Shown here one piece after another: positions 1-7,432 of a stretch of DNA of 64,000 bases; positions within the stretch are counted from its first letter, which is position 1; every line of letters starts with the position of its first letter. Both the position numbers and the translations under genes were made by a program. Origin of the DNA: Comamonas denitrificans (lineage in GTDB: Bacteria; Pseudomonadota; Gammaproteobacteria; Burkholderiales; Burkholderiaceae_C); assembly GCF_017368815.1 (NCBI RefSeq), contig NZ_JAFNME010000001.1, positions 1-64,000 of the forward strand. Direction: 5' to 3'. The notes under the pieces were generated by a model that had not been told where the DNA came from, searched no databases, and saw only the letters and a list, made by a program, of their open reading frames with translations.

Positions 1-1597
1 CGGGCAGTACGCCTTTGATGACCGGGGTCTGGCGGTTGGTGGGCTCCTGTGAGCGGCGCGTGACGGTGGTGTCATCGGCAATCTCTTCGGCCAGCTGGTA
101 GCTGGACTGCATGCTGTCCAGGCGCGGGTCGTCGTGCTTGAGGCGTTCCAGGCGGTAGTGCGGGGTTTCCAGCCCTTTGTTGGGCACCATCAGCACGGCA
201 ACGCGTTGTTTGAGTTCGATTTTGGAGATTTCCGCGCGTTTTTCATTGAGCAGGAAGCTGGCCACCTCCACCGGCACCTGGCAGTGCACGGCAGCGGTGT
301 TGTCCTTCATGGACTCTTCCTGAATGATGCGCAGGATTTGCAGCGCCGAGCTTTCGGTGTCGCGGATGTGGCCCGAGCCGCTGCAGCGTGGGCAGTTGAT
401 GTGCGCCCCTTCGGACAGGGCGGGCTTGAGGCGCTGGCGGCTCATCTCCATCAGGCCAAATTTGCTGATGGTGCCAAACTGCACGCGGGCGCGGTCTTGG
501 CGCAGTGCGTCGCGCAGGCGGTTTTCGACCTCTTTGCGGTTGCGCGACTCTTCCATGTCGATGAAGTCGATGACGATCAGGCCGCCCAGGTCGCGCAGGC
601 GCATTTGGCGGGCCACTTCGTCGGCGGCTTCCAGGTTGGTGCGGGTGGCGGTTTCTTCGATGTCGCTGCCTTTGATGGCGCGGGCCGAGTTCACGTCCAC
701 GCTGACCAGGGCTTCGGTGTGGTCGATCACAATTGCCCCGCCCGAAGGCAGTTGCACGGTGCGCGCGTAGGCCGATTCGATTTGGTGCTCGATCTGAAAG
801 CGCGAGAACAGCGGCGCATCGTCACGGTAGCGTTTGACGCGGTTGGCGTGCTCGGGCATGACGTGGGCCATGAACTGCTGGGCCTGCTCGTAGATGTCGT
901 CCGTGTCGATCAGGATGTCGCCGATGTCGTTGTTGAAATAGTCGCGAATGGCGCGGATCACCAGGCTGGACTCTTGGTAGATCAGGAAAGCGCCTTTGCC
1001 CGCCTTGGCCGCACCGTCGATGGCGCTCCACAGTTTGAGCAGGTAGTCCAAGTCCCATTGCAACTCAGGCGCGCTGCGGCCAATGCCCGCGGTGCGGGCG
1101 ATGATGCTCATGCCCTTGGGGTAGTCCAGCTGGTCCATGGCCTCTTTGAGCTCGGCGCGTTCCTCGCCCTCGATGCGGCGCGACACACCACCGCCGCGCG
1201 GGTTGTTGGGCATCAGCACCACGTAGCGCCCGGCCAGGCTGATAAAGGTGGTCAGTGCTGCGCCCTTGTTGCCGCGCTCTTCTTTTTCGACCTGGATGAT
1301 CAGCTCTTGGCCTTCTTTGATCACCTCGTTAATCCGGGCCTGGCTGGGCGAGACGCCCTCGGCAAAGTATTGGCGCGAGATTTCTTTGAAGGGCAAAAAG
1401 CCGTGGCGCTCTTCGCCGTAATCGACAAAGCAAGCTTCCAATGAGGGCTCAATGCGGGTGACGACCGCTTTGTAGATATTGCCTTTGCGCTGCTCGCGGC
1501 CTTCGATTTCAACTTCGTAATCGAGTAATTTTTGGCCATCCACAATCGCCAGACGGCGCTCTTCGGTTTGGGTGGCGTTAATCAGCATCCGTTTCAT
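1..1597 (-). CDS. rne: Ribonuclease E, N-terminal catalytic part (3' end outside window)
   Basis: Endoribonuclease that starts mRNA decay and processes rRNA and tRNA; it acts at the inner membrane and scaffolds the degradosome. The first 532 codons are present and the frame runs off the window edge. It starts MKRMLINATQTEERRLAIVD. An S1 domain lies around residues 36-120. The metal-binding aspartates of the DNase I-like domain are visible as VDVNS (D301) and IDFIDM (D344), and the zinc-link cysteines as CPRC (C402, C405). These sit two residues before the E. coli positions D303, D346, C404 and C407. The start at 1597 has an AAGGA ribosome site in a long structured leader. The C-terminal scaffold cannot be assessed. 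Confidence 0.97.
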   Translation of the reverse strand, partial: MKRMLINATQTEERRLAIVDGQKLLDYEVEIEGREQRKGNIYKAVVTRIEPSLEACFVDYGEERHGFLPFKEISRQYFAEGVSPSQARINEVIKEGQELIIQVEKEERGNKGAALTTFISLAGRYVVLMPNNPRGGGVSRRIEGEERAELKEAMDQLDYPKGMSIIARTAGIGRSAPELQWDLDYLLKLWSAIDGAAKAGKGAFLIYQESSLVIRAIRDYFNNDIGDILIDTDDIYEQAQQFMAHVMPEHANRVKRYRDDAPLFSRFQIEHQIESAYARTVQLPSGGAIVIDHTEALVSVDVNSARAIKGSDIEETATRTNLEAADEVARQMRLRDLGGLIVIDFIDMEESRNRKEVENRLRDALRQDRARVQFGTISKFGLMEMSRQRLKPALSEGAHINCPRCSGSGHIRDTESSALQILRIIQEESMKDNTAAVHCQVPVEVASFLLNEKRAEISKIELKQRVAVLMVPNKGLETPHYRLERLKHDDPRLDSMQSSYQLAEEIADDTTVTRRSQEPTNRQTPVIKGVLP

Positions 1598-1642
1598 GAT
1601 GCACATCCTTTTTTCTGAGGAAACGCGCTGGCCACGGGCCAA

Positions 1643-1688
1643 CACGCTTTTAAATCAAGACGACCAACAGTCGAACCCGAAAAGCGTG
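1643..1688 (-). promoter_or_regulatory. Stem-loop 46-91 nt upstream of the rne start
   Basis: CACGCTTTT (1643-1651) and AAAAGCGTG (1680-1688) form a perfect 9 bp stem. A smaller internal hairpin, CGAC/GTCG, lies in the loop. It is a candidate RNase E-sensing or translation-control element. Confidence 0.45.
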
Positions 1689-1952
1689 CACTACTGAAAC
1701 GAAAGGGCGCACCCCTGGCCCTTGGTGGGCATGCCGACGTTGCCTGGCCCGTTAAGCCAGCAAAGGGGGCGGTGGCAGGATGCGTGGGGCCAGCACAAAC
1801 GAGTGAATGCCCCCCAATGTCGGCAACGTGAGGGCCGCAGTGGAGGCATTCAGGTCGGTGGGGTTTGGCGTGCAGACGCGCTCAGGGGCGTGCCCTGCCA
1901 GTGCGTTGATGAGCCAAGAAAGAAAAACCCACATACCTATGCTGGTGTCAGT

Positions 1953-1991
1953 AAAACGGCTGTGGCCCGAAAAAACATGGGGCCGCAGCCG
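1953..1991 (-). terminator. Terminator-like hairpin inside the rne leader
   Basis: CGGCTGTGGCCC (1957-1968) pairs with GGGCCGCAGCCG (1980-1991) over 12 bp with one G-U pair and an 11-base loop. Read toward rne it is followed by TTTTA, as in an intrinsic terminator. Being far upstream of the gene, it could attenuate rne or shield it from transcription arriving from the rluC side. Confidence 0.45.
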
Positions 1992-2159
1992 GTCAAAAAA
2001 TTCGTTCAGTATTGCAATGCGTTCACGGGTGAAAATGTGTTCCTTAGCAGCTTTGAGAGCTGTTTTTTACGTGGAAAACATATTTCAGGCATCGACCGAC
2101 CTACGCTTGCGTAACGGGTTCCTGGATCAAAATCCAAAAAAATCAACCACTTACATGTA

Positions 2160-2187
2160 TTGACGCGCAGGTGAAGCACATTATAAA
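2160..2187 (+). promoter_or_regulatory. Sigma-70-type promoter for rluC
   Basis: TTGACG (2160-2165) and TATAAA (2182-2187) are separated by 16 bp. The predicted transcription start is near 2193-2195. It overlaps the possible GTG start of rluC at 2171 and almost coincides with the ATG at 2192, so it bears on start choice and suggests little or no leader. Confidence 0.55.
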
Positions 2188-2191
2188 GGGG

Positions 2192-3190
2192 ATGCAGCCC
2201 CCACCGCCAGCTGCTGCCGCACCAGCGGTGCGCTGGTTACAAGTTTCGCAAGAGGATGCCGGTCAGCGGCTGGACAACTTTTTGATTCGCCATTTAAAGG
2301 GGGTGCCCAAAACCCATGTGTACCGCATCATCCGCAGTGGTGAGGTGCGCATCAACAAAGGCCGCTGCGCGGCCGATACCCGCGTGCAGGCGGGCGACAC
2401 CGTGCGCCTGCCCCCGGTGCGCGTGGCAGAAAAAGCCCCCGATGCCGTTGCCGCTCCGGCGCGCGAATTTCCGATTTTGTTTGAGGACGAGGCGTTTATC
2501 GCCCTGGATAAACCGGCAGGGGTGGCCGTACACGGTGGCAGCGGGGTGAGTTTTGGTGTGATTGAGCAACTGCGCCGGGCCCGCCCGCAGGCGAAGTTTC
2601 TGGAGCTGGTACACCGGCTGGACCGCGAAACCTCGGGTATTTTGCTGGTGGCGAAAAAACGCTCGGCCCTCAAAGCCTTGCAAGACCAGTTTCGCGAGCG
2701 CTCCACCGGTAAAACCTATTTGGCTTTGGTGCAAGGCAGCTGGCCAGCCAATAAAAAGGTGATTGATACGCCCTTGCACAAATACCTGCTGCCCGATGGG
2801 GAGCGGCGCGTGCGCACCACCACTGCCGATGCCCCGGATGCCATGACCGCGCTGACGCTGGTGCAGCTGCGCCAAAGCCTGCCACCGCGCGCCTTGCAAG
2901 GGCTGCCGGCCATGAGTTTGCTGGAAGTGACTATTAAAACCGGGCGCACCCACCAAATCCGCGTACACCTGTCCAGCCAAGGCCATGGCATTGTCGGGGA
3001 TGATAAATATGGTGACTTTGCCCTGAACAAGCGCCTGCCCAAGCAAGGGCTGGGGCGCATGTTTTTGCATGCCTGGCGCTTGCGCTTGAACCATCCGGTG
3101 ACGGGCGAGTCGCTCACCCTGCTGGCGGCATTGCCACCGGAATTGGCCCAATTTGTGCCCAGCACGCATACCGATATTGATACTGAATAG
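2192..3190 (+). CDS. rluC: 23S rRNA pseudouridine synthase RluC
   Basis: Forms pseudouridines at 955, 2504 and 2580 of 23S rRNA in the E. coli enzyme. An S4 RNA-binding domain comes first (about residues 15-75, with QRLDNFLIRHLKG). The RluA-type catalytic domain follows, with the signature HRLDRETSG, catalytic D144, and the later block KTGRTHQIRVHL. Of 332 residues from ATG 2192. A GTG at 2171 would add seven residues, but the promoter hexamers overlap it; a GTG at 2228 is also possible. It is divergent from rne, as in many proteobacteria, pairing two RNA-metabolism genes. Gene gph follows after 14 bp, probably in one transcript. Confidence 0.93.
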   Translation: MQPPPPAAAAPAVRWLQVSQEDAGQRLDNFLIRHLKGVPKTHVYRIIRSGEVRINKGRCAADTRVQAGDTVRLPPVRVAEKAPDAVAAPAREFPILFEDEAFIALDKPAGVAVHGGSGVSFGVIEQLRRARPQAKFLELVHRLDRETSGILLVAKKRSALKALQDQFRERSTGKTYLALVQGSWPANKKVIDTPLHKYLLPDGERRVRTTTADAPDAMTALTLVQLRQSLPPRALQGLPAMSLLEVTIKTGRTHQIRVHLSSQGHGIVGDDKYGDFALNKRLPKQGLGRMFLHAWRLRLNHPVTGESLTLLAALPPELAQFVPSTHTDIDTE

Positions 3191-3204
3191 AAAGAGAAAT
3201 AGCC

Positions 3205-3864
3205 GTGGTTCAACGCCGTTTTGATTTGCTCGCCTTTGACTGGGATGGCACTTTGTTTGACTCCACCGTGGCCATTACCCGCAGCATCCAGCAGGCCGTG
3301 CTGGATGTGGGCGGCCAGCGCCCCAGCGATGAACAGGCCGCCTATGTGATTGGCATGGCCCTGGGCCCCGCACTGGCCCACGCCGCCCCGGATGTGCCGC
3401 GCGAGAAGCATGCCGAGCTGTCCAACCGCTACCGTTACCACTATTTAAAGTTGCAAGCACAGGTGACGTTGTTTGCCGGGATTGAGCCACTGCTCCATGA
3501 GCTGCGTGGCCGTGGGCATTATTTGGCCGTGGCCACGGGCAAAAGCCGCGTGGGGTTGAACAGCGCCCTGGAGCAGGCCCAGCTTGGCCCCGTGTTTGAT
3601 GCCACGCGCACGGCCGATGAAACGGCGGGCAAGCCCCACCCCCTGATGCTGCAAGAGCTGATGGCCGAGTTGGATGTGCCGCCTGAGCGGGTGCTGATGA
3701 TTGGCGACACCACGCACGATTTGCTCATGGCCCGCAATGCCGGCTGCGCCAGCGTGGGCGTGTCGTATGGGGCGCACAATGCGGCCGCCTTTGCCCAGTG
3801 TGCCCCGTTGTTTACGGCCGATACCGTGCCCCAGCTGCGCGATTGGCTGCTGATGCAGGGATAA
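3205..3864 (+). CDS. gph: HAD-superfamily hydrolase, phosphoglycolate-phosphatase-like
   Basis: Predicted cytosolic phosphatase of the Gph/PGP branch, 219 residues. Motif I is FDWDGTLFDS with nucleophile D12 and acid/base D14; the lysine motif appears in GKPHPLM and motif IV in MIGDTTHDLLMA. The inserted helical cap matches C1-type HADs. It starts with GTG at 3205, 14 bp after rluC. Phosphoglycolate is the classical substrate, which removes an inhibitor of triose-phosphate isomerase, but substrate specificity in this group cannot be read from sequence. The rluC-HAD order is common in Burkholderiales. Confidence 0.85.
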   Translation: MVQRRFDLLAFDWDGTLFDSTVAITRSIQQAVLDVGGQRPSDEQAAYVIGMALGPALAHAAPDVPREKHAELSNRYRYHYLKLQAQVTLFAGIEPLLHELRGRGHYLAVATGKSRVGLNSALEQAQLGPVFDATRTADETAGKPHPLMLQELMAELDVPPERVLMIGDTTHDLLMARNAGCASVGVSYGAHNAAAFAQCAPLFTADTVPQLRDWLLMQG

Positions 3865-3951
3865 AGCCCTATTTCTCGTCATTTTCTTGAAGGGGTGCTG
3901 GCATACACTGCGCCCTTTGTTTGCACTTGCACTTTGCACAGATAGGCATTT

Positions 3952-4959
3952 ATGAATCATTTGCCCCCCTCGGGCGCTTCGCAGCAGCCCGGTCAAGACT
4001 TATGGCAGCAACCTGGCGCACAGGCCGCTGGCAATACCGCCTGGGAGCGCGAGGTGCTCGAGCGCCTGGTGCTGGCCACCGTGAATGAGCAGCGGGCTGC
4101 GCGGCGCTGGAGGATTTTTTGGCGCCTGCTCTGGATGGGCTTGTTTGGCGCAGCGATTTGGTTCTTTGGCAAAGAAGGGGCCACCACCACCGTCTCGGGC
4201 CCGCACACGGCGGTGGTGGAGATCAAGGGCGAAATCGCCAGCGGTGCCGATGCCAGTGCCGAATTTGTCAATGCAGCCATGCGCTCGGCGTTGGAAGATT
4301 CCGGCTCCAAGGCGTTGGTCTTGTTGATTAACTCGCCGGGCGGCAGCCCCGTGCAGGCCGGCATGATCAACGATGAAATCCTGCGGTTAAAAGCCTTGCA
4401 CCAAAAACCGGTGTACGCCGTGGTGGAAGAAACCTGTGCCTCGGCGGCCTACTACATTGCGGCTGCGGCCGATGAGATTTACGTGGACAAGGCCAGCCTG
4501 GTTGGCAGCATTGGCGTGTTGCTGGATGGCTTTGGCTTTACCGGCACCATGGAAAAGCTGGGCGTGGAGCGCCGCTTGCTCACCGCAGGATCGAACAAAG
4601 GCATGCTCGACCCGTTTAGCCCCATGTCGCCAGAGCAGCGCGAGCATGCGCAGGAAATGCTGGACACCATCCACCAGCAGTTCATCACCGTGGTGCAGCA
4701 AGGGCGGGGCAAGCGCCTGCATGCAACGGCCGACACCTTTAGCGGCCTGTTCTGGACGGGCGAACAGGCCGTGGCCATGGGCCTGGCCGATCAACTGGGG
4801 TCACTGGACTCTGTGGCCCGCGACATTGTGCAGGCCGAAGACATCATCGACTACACCCGCCGCGACAACGTGGCCGAACGCCTGGCCAAGCGCTTTGGTG
4901 CGGCCTTGGGCGAGGGGGTGGTGCAGGCGGGAAAAAGCTGGGGCGTGAGTCTGCGCTAA
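3952..4959 (+). CDS. sppA: S49-family membrane peptidase (signal peptide peptidase SppA type)
   Basis: Inner-membrane serine protease that degrades cleaved signal peptides or other membrane fragments. It has 335 residues: a cytoplasmic N-terminal tail, one transmembrane segment (about 51-73) and a periplasmic S49 domain. The Ser/Lys dyad is S164 in CASAAYYIA and K216 in GSNKGMLDPF; the 52-residue spacing equals that of Bacillus SppA (S147/K199). The short length matches the 36K single-domain type rather than the 67K E. coli enzyme. A -10-like TACACT lies at 3904-3909. The gene ends against a palindromic repeat that can terminate transcription. Confidence 0.9.
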   Translation: MNHLPPSGASQQPGQDLWQQPGAQAAGNTAWEREVLERLVLATVNEQRAARRWRIFWRLLWMGLFGAAIWFFGKEGATTTVSGPHTAVVEIKGEIASGADASAEFVNAAMRSALEDSGSKALVLLINSPGGSPVQAGMINDEILRLKALHQKPVYAVVEETCASAAYYIAAAADEIYVDKASLVGSIGVLLDGFGFTGTMEKLGVERRLLTAGSNKGMLDPFSPMSPEQREHAQEMLDTIHQQFITVVQQGRGKRLHATADTFSGLFWTGEQAVAMGLADQLGSLDSVARDIVQAEDIIDYTRRDNVAERLAKRFGAALGEGVVQAGKSWGVSLR

Positions 4960-5052
4960 AAAAGAGAGCTGTTTGCGCTTGTAAATAGTAAGTTTCAATG
5001 CTTTTTGATATTGAAATCAACTAAATTCAAGCGTAAACAGCTCTTTTTATAT
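4959..5052 (+). repeat. Family A palindromic repeat, convergent-gene terminator
   Basis: AGAGCTGTTTGCGCTTG (4965-4981) pairs with CAAGCGTAAACAGCTCT (5028-5044), 16 of 17 positions. An inner stem is TTTCAAT (4993-4999) with ATTGAAA (5010-5016). It is flanked by AAAAAA on the left and TTTTT on the right, so it can act as a terminator for both converging genes, sppA and the RsmI-like gene. Confidence 0.75.
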
Positions 5053-5068
5053 TGTCTGCCTGGCCAGC

Positions 5069-5854
5069 TTACTGGCCAAAAGCAAAAACAGTGGGCGTGT
5101 GCTTGGCCGGTGCCCAGTCTTTGGTGCGCCAATCGGCCACGCTGCGCGATTGGATATCGGCCTCTGCCAGGGTCAGGCCGCTGGCCACGGCCAAGCGGGT
5201 AGTGGTTTGCAAGTGCGCCAGCAGCGCCTGCCACAGGGCGGGATTGCGGTAGGGCGTTTCAATAAAAATTTGCGCTTGCCCGGTTTTGAGGCTCAGGCTC
5301 TCAAGCTGGCGGATGCGCTGGCTGCGCTCGCCTGCGTCTTGCGGCAAATAGCCTTGAAAGGCAAAGCTTTGGCCATTCAAACCGCTGGTGGCCAACGTCA
5401 GCAGCAACGACACCGGCCCCACCAAGGGCACCACCTGCGCTCCCATGTCGTGCGCGGCCCGCACCACCGAGCTGCCCGGGTCGGCCACCGCCGGCATCCC
5501 GGCCTCACTGAGCAAACCGACATCGTTCCCGGCCAGCAGCGGCGCCAGCAGGGTTTGCGCCCCCCAGCCTTGGGCTGCGCTGCCGGCGTGGTCGCCTTTT
5601 TTATGCACATGGCGCGGCAGCTCCTGAATGGTGTGGCTTTGCAGCGGTGCGGACAAGGGAATCAGGGCATCAATGCGCTTTAAATAAGCGCGGCAGCTTT
5701 TGGCGTTTTCGCACACCCAATGGGTCAGCTGGGCGGCCCGCTGCAAAGTGCCGCTGGGCAGCACCGCCTCCAGCGGGGCCTGGCTGGCGCAGCCAAAGTC
5801 CAGCGGGGCCGGCACTAAAAACAAGCGGCCCAGGGGTGGTTTGGGCGTGCTCAT
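5069..5854 (-). CDS. RsmI-like SAM-dependent methyltransferase (tetrapyrrole methylase fold)
   Basis: 261 residues of the TP-methylase superfamily. True RsmI 2'-O-methylates C1402 of 16S rRNA. This protein keeps the later SAM-site blocks (LLSEAGMPAVADPGSSVVRAAH and PLVGPVSLLLTLATSGLNG regions) and the IFIETPYRN block. The amino-terminal third differs strongly from RsmI, where the usual VATPIGNL becomes VPAPLDFG. It is therefore probably the divergent paralogue carried by many Burkholderiales, and its target is unknown. Its ATG overlaps the maf stop by 4 bases, so the two are translationally coupled. Confidence 0.8.
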   Translation of the reverse strand: MSTPKPPLGRLFLVPAPLDFGCASQAPLEAVLPSGTLQRAAQLTHWVCENAKSCRAYLKRIDALIPLSAPLQSHTIQELPRHVHKKGDHAGSAAQGWGAQTLLAPLLAGNDVGLLSEAGMPAVADPGSSVVRAAHDMGAQVVPLVGPVSLLLTLATSGLNGQSFAFQGYLPQDAGERSQRIRQLESLSLKTGQAQIFIETPYRNPALWQALLAHLQTTTRLAVASGLTLAEADIQSRSVADWRTKDWAPAKHTPTVFAFGQ

Positions 5855-6471
5855 GGCAACACCACTCCAGCCTGGCGCAGCAAGCGGGCGGTGGCAATCA
5901 GCGGCAGGCCAATCAGGGCCGTAGGGTCATCGCTGTGGATGGCATCCAGCAGGCTGATGCCCAGGCCTTCGCTTTTGGCGCTGCCGGCGCAGTCATACGG
6001 TTGCTCCAAGCGCAGATAGCGCTCAATTTCCGCATCGCTGAGGTCGCGAAACTGCACCGTCACCTGACTGGTGTGGCTTTGGCAAAAACCGCTGTGTTGG
6101 CAGACCACGGCCACGGCCGTGTGAAACACCATGCTGTGCCCGCGCATGGCCTGCAATTGCGCCACGGCTTTGGCGTGGGTGCCGGGTTTGCCCAAGGCCT
6201 GGCCATGCAGATCGCACACCTGGTCCGAGCCAATGACGATGGCCTCTGGATGCGCCGCTGCGACGGCTTGGGCTTTGGCCAGCGCCAGGCGTTCGGCCAG
6301 CGGCAACGGCGCTTCGCCCGGCAAGGCCGTTTCATCCACCAGCGGCGCGATGGCGGTAAAGGGCAGGCGCAGGCGTTCGAGCAATTCACGCCGGTAGCGT
6401 GAGGTGGAGCCCAAAATAATAGGGCGGGCTGCAGATGTGGAGGGGGAAGAGGGGGGAGAGAGGTCAGGCAT
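5851..6471 (-). CDS. maf: Maf-family nucleotide pyrophosphatase (YceF type, m7GTP pyrophosphatase)
   Basis: House-cleaning enzyme that hydrolyses modified nucleoside triphosphates; the YceF subgroup prefers 7-methyl-GTP. It has 206 residues from ATG 6471. The substrate loop is ILGSTSRYRRELLERL, followed by VDETALPGE, the catalytic region VIGSDQVCDLHGQ, GKPG and the tail LIGLPLIATARLL. The YceF-type CDLHGQ motif separates it from YhdE dTTPases. A longer in-frame start would run into yceD, which is divergent with only 28 bp between the start codons. It is coupled to the RsmI-like gene by ATGA. Confidence 0.88.
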   Translation of the reverse strand: MPDLSPPSSPSTSAARPIILGSTSRYRRELLERLRLPFTAIAPLVDETALPGEAPLPLAERLALAKAQAVAAAHPEAIVIGSDQVCDLHGQALGKPGTHAKAVAQLQAMRGHSMVFHTAVAVVCQHSGFCQSHTSQVTVQFRDLSDAEIERYLRLEQPYDCAGSAKSEGLGISLLDAIHSDDPTALIGLPLIATARLLRQAGVVLP

Positions 6472-6499
6472 GGGGCAGATTCTCTTACACTGCCGCCCT

Positions 6500-7060
6500 A
6501 TGTCGAAAGAATCCAAAGCATTCAACGTTCAGCACCTGGACATCGCCGCATTTGCCCAAGGCGAGCACACCCTGCAGGGGCAAACCCCCCTGGCCGCCTA
6601 CCCCCGTTTTGCCGAAGAAGTTTTGGGCGACCCTGCCGCCGAAAGCGTCACTTGGCATGCCCAGGGCCAGTGGCAGGCGCAAACCGGTGGCGCAGGCCAT
6701 GCGTGGTTGGTGCTGGAAGTCCACACCCAGGCGACATTGACCTGCCAGCGTTGCCTGCAACCGGTCGAGGTGCCTTTGGAAGTGCAGCGCGATTTTCGTT
6801 TTGTCAAAGACGAAGCCACCGCGCAAGCCCAAGATGACGACAGCGAAGAAGACCTGCTGGTGATGAGCCGCGATTTTGATCTGCAAACCTTGATTGAGGA
6901 TGAGCTGCTCATGGCCTTGCCCCTGGTGCCGCAGCATGGCATCTGCCCGCAGCCGCTGGCGTTTGATGAAGCGGCTGCCCACGTGGAAGACGCGCCCGAA
7001 AAACCCCATCCCTTTGCAGCCCTGGCGCAATTGCGCAAGGCAGGCGATAGCGCAGATTAA
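6500..7060 (+). CDS. yceD: YceD family protein (DUF177)
   Basis: 186 residues. DUF177 proteins sit next to rpmF in most bacteria and are linked to 23S rRNA maturation or ribosome assembly; the biochemical role is not settled. Conserved cysteines are seen in TCQRCLQPV and in HGICPQPL, forming the putative metal site, with the acidic linker and the DLQTLIEDELLMALP block typical of the family. Start ATG 6500 (MSKESKAFNVQ) has no Shine-Dalgarno sequence, and a -10-like TACACT (6486-6491) lies only 8 bases upstream, so a leaderless mRNA is possible. Confidence 0.88.
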   Translation: MSKESKAFNVQHLDIAAFAQGEHTLQGQTPLAAYPRFAEEVLGDPAAESVTWHAQGQWQAQTGGAGHAWLVLEVHTQATLTCQRCLQPVEVPLEVQRDFRFVKDEATAQAQDDDSEEDLLVMSRDFDLQTLIEDELLMALPLVPQHGICPQPLAFDEAAAHVEDAPEKPHPFAALAQLRKAGDSAD

Positions 7061-7068
7061 GTTTGGGC

Positions 7069-7074
7069 TATAAT
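7069..7074 (+). promoter_or_regulatory. -10 element upstream of rpmF
   Basis: A perfect TATAAT is followed by the GC-rich discriminator CGCAGG. I see no clear -35 hexamer at 16-18 bp. It would give rpmF an internal promoter with a leader of about 75 nt. Confidence 0.5.
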
Positions 7075-7154
7075 CGCAGGCTTCGCGCGAAACCCTCGTG
7101 TCTTTAATGGGCTGCTCGCGTTTTTTACCAACCCCTTAAGACCCAGGAGCCACC

Positions 7155-7337
7155 ATGGCTGTTCAACAAAACAAAAAGTCCCCTTCCAAACGCGGTATGC
7201 ACCGTTCGCACAATGCACTGACCACTCCGGGCACTGCTGTTGAGGCGACCACGGGCGAAGTGCACCTGCGTCACCACATCAGCCCCAATGGTGTGTACCG
7301 TGGCCGCCAAGTGCTGAAAAACAAAGCCGAAGCTTAA
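7155..7337 (+). CDS. rpmF: 50S ribosomal protein L32
   Basis: 60-residue basic ribosomal protein of the large subunit. It begins [20 protein letters not shown], the standard L32 N-terminus, and carries [15 protein letters not shown]. The zinc-binding cysteines of some L32 proteins are absent, as is usual in betaproteobacteria. A GGAG ribosome site precedes ATG 7155. It lies between yceD and plsX in the conserved ribosome-to-lipid cluster. Confidence 0.97.
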   Translation: MAVQQNKKSPSKRGMHRSHNALTTPGTAVEATTGEVHLRHHISPNGVYRGRQVLKNKAEA

Positions 7338-7358
7338 ATACCAGCATTGGCTGCCCCA

Positions 7359-7393
7359 ACAAAGCCCGCAGCTACCCTGTAGCGCGGGCTTTG
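7359..7393 (+). terminator. Hairpin between rpmF and plsX
   Basis: AAAGCCCGC (7361-7369) pairs with GCGGGCTTT (7383-7391), and the sequence between them extends the stem (AGCTA/TAGC). There is no proper T-run after it, so it may be a partial terminator or processing site that lowers plsX and fab expression relative to L32. Confidence 0.5.
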
Positions 7394-7432
7394 CTGTTTG
7401 GTGGTGCCTAGAAATAAAGCAAAGAGTTACCG

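Larger units (their letters stand above)
1598..1991 (-). promoter_or_regulatory. Long structured 5' leader of rne
   Basis: About 590 bases separate rne from rluC, and I see no convincing gene in them. Read toward rne, the leader holds a terminator-like hairpin (1953-1991), then nested inverted repeats (1717-1836), then a stem-loop (1643-1688). In the nested part ACGTTGCC (1737-1744) pairs with GGCAACGT (1822-1829), TGGCCC (1745-1750) with GGGCCA (1787-1792), and GGCCCT (1717-1722) with AGGGCC (1831-1836). In E. coli the rne leader mediates autoregulation by RNase E. A similar role here is an inference. The rne promoter, presumably above 1991, was not located with confidence. Confidence 0.5.

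Noticed and set aside
134-1444. A 436-codon open frame on the plus strand over rne
   Set aside because: The minus-strand translation is RNase E with all catalytic residues; the plus-strand product is composition-biased and has no domain.
1722-2163. Small open frames of 118-130 codons in the rne-rluC gap
   Set aside because: No ribosome site, no recognisable protein, and the region is better explained as a structured rne leader and promoter.
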